DNA of 64,000 nucleotides, from positions 27,414,672-27,478,671 of the forward strand of contig JAQMRL010000003.1 in NCBI GenBank assembly GCA_035578175.1, given 5' to 3'. The notes beneath the pieces are model-generated. The model was not told where the DNA came from. It saw only the letters and a program-made list of their open reading frames with translations, and did not search any database. Origin of the DNA: Catonia carolina. Taxonomy: Eukaryota > Arthropoda > Insecta > Hemiptera > Achilidae. This document shows positions 58,881-64,000 of the stretch, piece by piece (the stretch's first letter is position 1; each line of letters starts with the position of its first letter). A program made the position numbers and the translations under genes.

Positions 58881-61040
58881 CGTTTAGGCTACGTTATAGA
58901 TAGGTGCTTAATACAATTAGCAAGATTTTAATTACTACTCATGCTACATAGTAGCCTATTTACGCACGTAACATAACACATTTTGTAATTATTTGACTTA
59001 ATCAGCTTTTGATAAATCGTGTCAATCTCGCCTAAGGGTACTTTTAAAATAGAACTTTTAAAAACAAAGCCCTCTTTAGAATTAAGGAACCCTTTTGGTT
59101 ACAAATCGGATTTAATGGTGACATTGATTTTTTGTATTATTTATCGGCTTGAAAACAATTAAAAGAGACAGGCTTTAATGAACTTATAATTTCCTGCCTG
59201 TTTTGTTAAAATAAAAATTAATCTCTTTTACACAAAAAAGTTTTAGATAAAGTTTTAAAAAAACGTCCGTACCTTTAAATTGTAATTCAGCATTGATTGT
59301 GTTTTATGAAAAAATAATATTATTTTCGTATCAGATGGAGAAAAATTTGTTCATTATTTTTTGAGCGTAAAAATATGACATTGTCTTTTTCCGATGCTAC
59401 CTGTTTGTTATATTGTGTATTGCGTAAAGTTAGATATAGGTTGGTCGGATGAAACCCCGCAGGGAATTATATGGTTGATGTCTGGTTGGGTGGTAACATA
59501 TAACGGGCGGTGGTGTGGTTGCAACATGAAATGGGGAAAGTGTGGGAGATTATCGGGCTCAGTTGACATGACGTTTCAAACAGTGACAAGGCGCGCGCAC
59601 ATTATATACCGTTAAGTATCGACTTATCTGTCATTTGTGACGTCATCATTTACAGTAAAACTTAGTTTTCAAAACCTGAAATTGATTTTAGTTTTTCTTC
59701 CTTCATTTCTTCTTCTTCTTCTTGACTGCTTCTTTATTGGATATTCCTATAAAGATTTCAAAAATCTAATTTGGACAGCACATTTGGAATGCATCTGTAA
59801 GAAACTTTATCGTTGATACTACTTATTTTTATTTAATTTTATTTCAAAGTTGTCTTCTAAGAATTTGAGAGGAATAGTTAAGAGTATCCGGAACGGAGAA
59901 AATTGAAAATTTTACATATCCGGTTTTTTGCACATAATTAAAATACAGAGTTTTCTGCATCCAATTATGTATAATTTGTTTGGTTTTTGCAATTTTTATC
60001 CCCCAAAAATAAAAATAATAAAAAATTTATTTAGCTCTTCCGTTATTTTCTATACGTTACCAGTTTGTACAAACACATCTATTTTTTGAATGACAAACGA
60101 TAAATTTACTTTTTTTTGTTTTAAAACTTTACGTTGGCATTAGACCAGCTGTGAATGTAGCAGTTGAGGAATTTCCAGATAATGATCCCGGAATGTACAA
60201 GAGGTAACTATTATTTTATTCATTTTGGTATAGTTTATTCATTTTGGTAACGAAATACCCTCCTTCCATAATTACCTCGAATAAACTAAAAAGTAATATG
60301 AATCCTAAATTACAAATAAGTATAGGCCTATTTAACGTTAAAATAATTTTCACTCTGCGCACACCGGAAAAATTTTAATGAAATCTATGGTGGATTTTCT
60401 TATCTTTACTTGTAAAACTGTAGATTTGTTACTTTTAGGAGATTTTAAAAATTCCATTTTATTTTATGCTTGTGACTCTATTGCTTGTTTCAACTAAATG
60501 ATTAACAATGTTATCTGTAAGGTGATATGTAGCGTTGGTGTGCATTATCTTTATGGTTTAGTAAAATGTTTTTCCTGCCTGGGCAATGTACTTTGTACTG
60601 TACGGTTGTCACAGTTAACACAACTAACATTCAGATTGCAGATGGGTTAGAGCAAATTTAAATTTATTCATTAGGCCTTAACAATTTTCATTTATCATGC
60701 TAGACAGAACATTTACGTCTTCTAGATTTATGCAATGTTACATTCATCACTTCGTTTTTAACAGAAGGAGGTTTAAGTTATAAAATTAGTGTACGTATAG
60801 GCCAACTGTACTTTTTTTTATTTACGTTTGTATTGGATAAGCTGTAAAACTTACTCTTTGTACTACAGAATTACTAAAATCAGTTACGAGCCTGCAGGAA
60901 GTAAAAGATTAACGTTTTATAATTCTAAGTATTTCTAAATTTTCTTTCTTTTGAAATCTGATATGAAATTCTCTTTTTTCCAGCTAAGTTTAACTTCATA
61001 AAAACCCCAAGTACAAAATGAGACGTAGTGGTGAAAGGTT
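58881..61040. other. AT-rich DNA with one GC-richer block
   Basis: The segment 59430-59610 is GC-rich for this window and open for 73 codons (59394-59615, +) without a recognised domain. A TATATA (59602-59608) and a TGACGTCA (about 59638-59645) follow. The rest is AT-rich; TAGGCCTA at 60323. Confidence 0.45.
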
Positions 61041-61080
61041 TTCTTGAAATTAATTGATAACCGCTTCTTGAAATTAATTG
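61041..61080. repeat. 16-bp direct repeat next to family T
   Basis: TTCTTGAAATTAATTG occurs at 61041-61056 and again at 61065-61080, immediately before the truncated 3' end of the next T copy. Confidence 0.9.
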
Positions 61081-61452
61081 TCATCAGCTAGAGGCTTTAC
61101 TAAGTAAAGCAAGGAGTCAAGGAGTAAGGTAGTTTACATGTGTCTTCCTCACTGAATAGAACAGTATGGTTGTCAGCATCAACTTTCCACCCTGCAAATT
61201 ATACTTTCACTTCATTGACCCCAGGGTCTGGCTGTATAATTAAATTCACTACTCTCAGATGAGATTATTCTGAGTAGTGCCTTTTACACCTCTACCTCTT
61301 CTGTTCTTATATGCATCAGTCATACCATATTGATAGGATAACATATTGATAGGCTGACCACATTGATAAAAAACAGAACTATTTTTTGTGGCTTTGGAAC
61401 TAGCAGATTGAGTGCAAATAATTTAACACTTCATTTGCTTGTTATGGGCAAT
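61081..61452 (-). mobile_element. family T retroposon, tail deleted
   Basis: It begins at TCATCAGCTAGAGGC, lacking the hairpin, and runs to the conserved 5' end TTGCTTGTTATGGGCAATC. It is diverged, with an internal duplication of a CATATTGATAGG segment near 61326-61355. Confidence 0.85.
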
Positions 61453-62599
61453 CGCTTCAAATAAAAATTAAATTAAAGCAAACACTTTAAATTAAAATTA
61501 ACGTAATTCAAGCGAGAGAAGAACTTCGGTTATTTGTCAATATTGAGTAACTAAACATCAGAAATGTTTTTTTTTAAATTCACTAAGTTTACTTATTAGG
61601 CATGTGACTTTTAGTAAACACATTTGTTAAAAATATTTGAATTTGTAAATATTGATAAGAAAATATGTTTATAAAATATTTAATAATTTTCTTTTTCAAC
61701 TACTTTCTGGAAAAAGTAATGAAACGTACGCAAAACGCTTTACAATTAATCAAATATTTACAGAATTTTAAAAATGTTTGCAAGAGTAACCAACATAATT
61801 TTGGTCGACTGATTGAGACAGACGGTTAGCTTATCTAGATTTTTATTACATAATATTTAAACAAACTTATATATATATATATATACGAATCATATTTTGC
61901 CTAAAATATGCTTCCGTTCTCCCATCATAGCAATGAATAACACTCTGGGTTATAAACGAAGGTTTAATCGTGCAAAAAGGGTACAGAAAAAATGTTTTCT
62001 GAAACAAAAAATCCTTCCACCCAATAGTATTCCAAAAAATGATCTTATGTTATACTCCTCATTCGGTAACGCCCACGACTGCTAAACCTCTAAACTTGAC
62101 TAGAAACTGCTAAACTTGACTAGAAGAAAGAATAAACAGCAGGAAGGCGAGGTATTGGTGGAGTGGTAAGAAGAAGCAGAGAAATTATAGTCATAGTGAG
62201 TTGCAGGAATAATAAATGAATGAAATAATACAGAAATACTTACATTTAAGTGATCAGCACCTTACTCTGTGTCTGTTAAGTTGTAGGGCACTCGATCTTA
62301 TAATTTAATACAAAGTAATCTGAAAATTGTTACAGCGTAAGTAAAGAGCTATAACTTAAGTTATTTAATTACATTTTAAAAGTTATTTAATTAAAAGTAA
62401 TTAATTAACATTAAAAATTAGAGTAATAATTTGTTAGCATTAAGTAGATAACTATTAATTATTCCTAACGCATTAGAGTATATCCGTTGTTATAAATAGA
62501 TGTATTACTCGCGTTTATATCGTTATACTTTTGACTCTTATGTGTAATAGTTTTTCTATCTTTAATAATCAAAGAATTGATAGAATAATTTTAAAAAAA
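61453..62599. other. AT-rich DNA without recognised genes
   Basis: An (AT)n tract lies at about 61868-61886. A 62-codon basic frame at 61897-62085 (+) has no recognised domain. Confidence 0.5.
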
Positions 62600-63384
62600 T
62601 TATTGTATACAATATAATTACTTACAAATTCCTTTTTACCCATATTCAAACTTTTCATAATTTTACTACAATATCCACAATTTTGAATTGCTATATCATA
62701 ATATGTCACCCTCTAAAATCTGCTCGATTTTATTCTGTATGGCCTTTCTGTATCCAAAAGGGATAAGATATGATTTTTTAACAAGTGGTACTTCTAGTTT
62801 TATTTTTAATTTACAAGAAAAACCCTTTATTTTCCAAGGTTTGTCGGAGAATACCACTTTATTTTTATTGAATACCTCAACTAAATGTTGTTTTTCTAAG
62901 GTATTGTTACTATTTTTTAAACTACTACCCACGTCATTCATCTGTTGACGCCAGATTTCATTTTTCAACATCTGTTTGTAAAGAACTTGTAAGTTATAAA
63001 CATTTGACCGACTCCCTCTTTTGTTTAAAAAATGGAATGGTGACTTTTTCTTCAGTAAACAGTTTAAAATCGAAGTTAATTTTATTTTTTACCATAAAAT
63101 TTCATCCAATAAGACAATTGACATTCAAGCGTTTCACAATGAAAAACACATGTGTAAACTCCTTTTTTCCAATTTGTAAACTCTACAATGACTTGCTTCC
63201 TAACCCCTGTACTACGCATTTCAGATGCTGTTAATATTGTGACATTATTTACTGGAAGTTTTGAGAATTTTATAAACGTCCTTTTTTCCAAATGCGTTAC
63301 ATAATCGTGGTTAATACAATAAATTTTACTTCCCGAATAGCAAATTAATGTTGCCTTACAATTTCCTTTTTTGTAGTATTTCAA
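62600..63384 (-). pseudogene. Ty3/gypsy-like pol relic (protease and reverse-transcriptase start)
   Basis: On the minus strand the first part (63384-63082) looks like a retropepsin domain: LICYSGSKIYCI stands where A-x-x-DSGS-x-I is expected, so the catalytic Asp has become Tyr. The flap-side blocks KLPVNNVTILTASEMRS and QVIVEF follow. A LIG-stop-NF motif in a second frame near 63085-63110 corresponds to the usual LIGxDF end of the protease. The second part (62971-62600) reads VVFSDKPWKIKGFSCKL and YLIPFGYRKAIQNKIEQIL, then EGDIL followed by a stop: the entry of the reverse-transcriptase domain. The YVDD core, RNase H, integrase and LTRs are not seen. Several frameshifts and stops make it inactive. 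Confidence 0.75.
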
Positions 63385-63529
63385 TTAAAATACTATTATT
63401 TTTATTGCGATTCTGTAAAATGAGTCGCGAAATTTCCGTATATAATATTTAACTGGCAGTAGGGAATTTAACTTTTAGAAGAAGAGGTATCCAGTGGTAG
63501 GCCTACATTATCTTCAGAACTATGGGTGT

Positions 63530-63720
63530 TGTCCGTTTTCAGAGCAAGAGGTCGATACTCCTTTTCGCTTTAGACGTCGCACAGTCGAGAAGTTCCTTAT
63601 AGCAAGGTAAGAGCGAGTCGGTTAGGGTGGTTATCTATTCATTTGCCAACTTTACTACAGAAGGAGGTGGTTAGTTCCTTTACTCTCGGAATATTCAAAA
63701 GTGAAATCAAAAATCAATCT
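63530..63720 (+). pseudogene. CR1-like LINE C-terminal fragment
   Basis: Plus-strand frames read RFRRRTVEKFLIAR and, after a frame change, HLPTLLQKEVVSSFTLGIFK, which resembles the RVVxxWNxLPxxVVxAxSLxxFK block at the end of CR1/L2-type LINE polyproteins. It is short and broken, so clade assignment is tentative. Confidence 0.5.
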
Positions 63721-64000
63721 TAAGGAAAATTAAATTTTCCAACGTTTTAAAAAGAGCATTGTAAAACAAAAAATTCCAAAAAATTGTATTTTGCATAGCT
63801 TATGATTATTTTATAAATTTAGCGATATTCATGTTGTGGTTATATAGGACGTATAATATAATACATGAGTTATAAAATGCTTGGGCACTTTTTCTGGGAG
63901 AAGAAACCTGAAACAGAGGGGAGCGAAGGCGCCTACCTGCCAATTGTTACTATGCCCGATTTACAAGTAAAAATTCTAGCGAAAAATCATTATTTCATAT
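63721..64000. other. AT-rich end of window, nothing recognised
   Basis: A slightly GC-richer stretch at 63895-63960 has no recognisable content. Confidence 0.5.

Noticed and set aside
59690..59780. TTCTTCTTCTTCTT tract as the 3' tail of a minus-strand LINE
   Set aside because: Similar tails end the LINE copies at 27.2 and 39.6 kb, but no LINE coding block is found next to this one.
62688..63234. Plus-strand frames of 86 and 76 codons
   Set aside because: Antisense shadows of the gypsy-like pol relic.

Overview
The window looks like AT-rich, repeat-dense intergenic or long-intron DNA from an insect. The LINE, mariner, THAP, DUF4817 and tRNA-SINE remnants, small interspersed repeats and the style of the DNA suggest a hemipteran, perhaps planthopper-like; this is inference from pattern memory, not a database match. 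No complete host protein-coding gene is recognisable. Almost every convincing coding signal is a broken piece of a transposable element. The best hints of host exons are three very short candidate first coding exons (30738, 34126 and 35366), each with an arthropod Inr-like TCAGT shortly upstream.

Layout. 1-245: GC-rich degenerate tandem repeat. 1990-3000: SINE-like pieces and a two-copy 149-bp tandem duplication. 3411-4735: a mariner element with TIRs, a frameshifted transposase and a lost catalytic Asp. 4839-5031: a foldback MITE. 5449-6454: two head-to-tail members of the repeat here called family A. 7434-7925: Jockey-like LINE 3' end. 8135-9645: a 206-bp satellite array with higher-order structure. 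9650-14130: family A, three copies of a 391-395-bp retroposon (family T) and a LINE fragment. 17-30 kb: truncated A copies, tRNA-derived SINEs of two families (S1, S2), an element with perfect 31-bp inverted ends, a DUF4817 transposase relic and a long LINE reverse-transcriptase C-terminus. 30.5-36 kb: mostly unique AT-rich DNA holding the candidate host first exons. 36-44.7 kb: LINE fragments of several clades, then a full-length A. 47.2-48.6 kb: truncated A, then a THAP-domain, P-like element remnant with inverted ends. 49.5-61.5 kb: T copies (one split by a complete A), S2 SINEs and an R1-like LINE piece. 62.6-63.7 kb: a Ty3/gypsy-like pol relic and a CR1-like LINE tail.

Two family-level observations stand out. 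Family A has 13-bp subterminal inverted repeats, an internal GT microsatellite and a 3' terminal hairpin, the architecture described for Helentron-associated (HINE/DINE-1-like) elements. Family T is a fixed-length retroposon with 8-11-bp target duplications whose copies share a roughly 70-codon reading frame. At the sequence level, the palindrome TAGGCCTA occurs 15 times, against well under one expected by composition, scattered through unrelated DNA.
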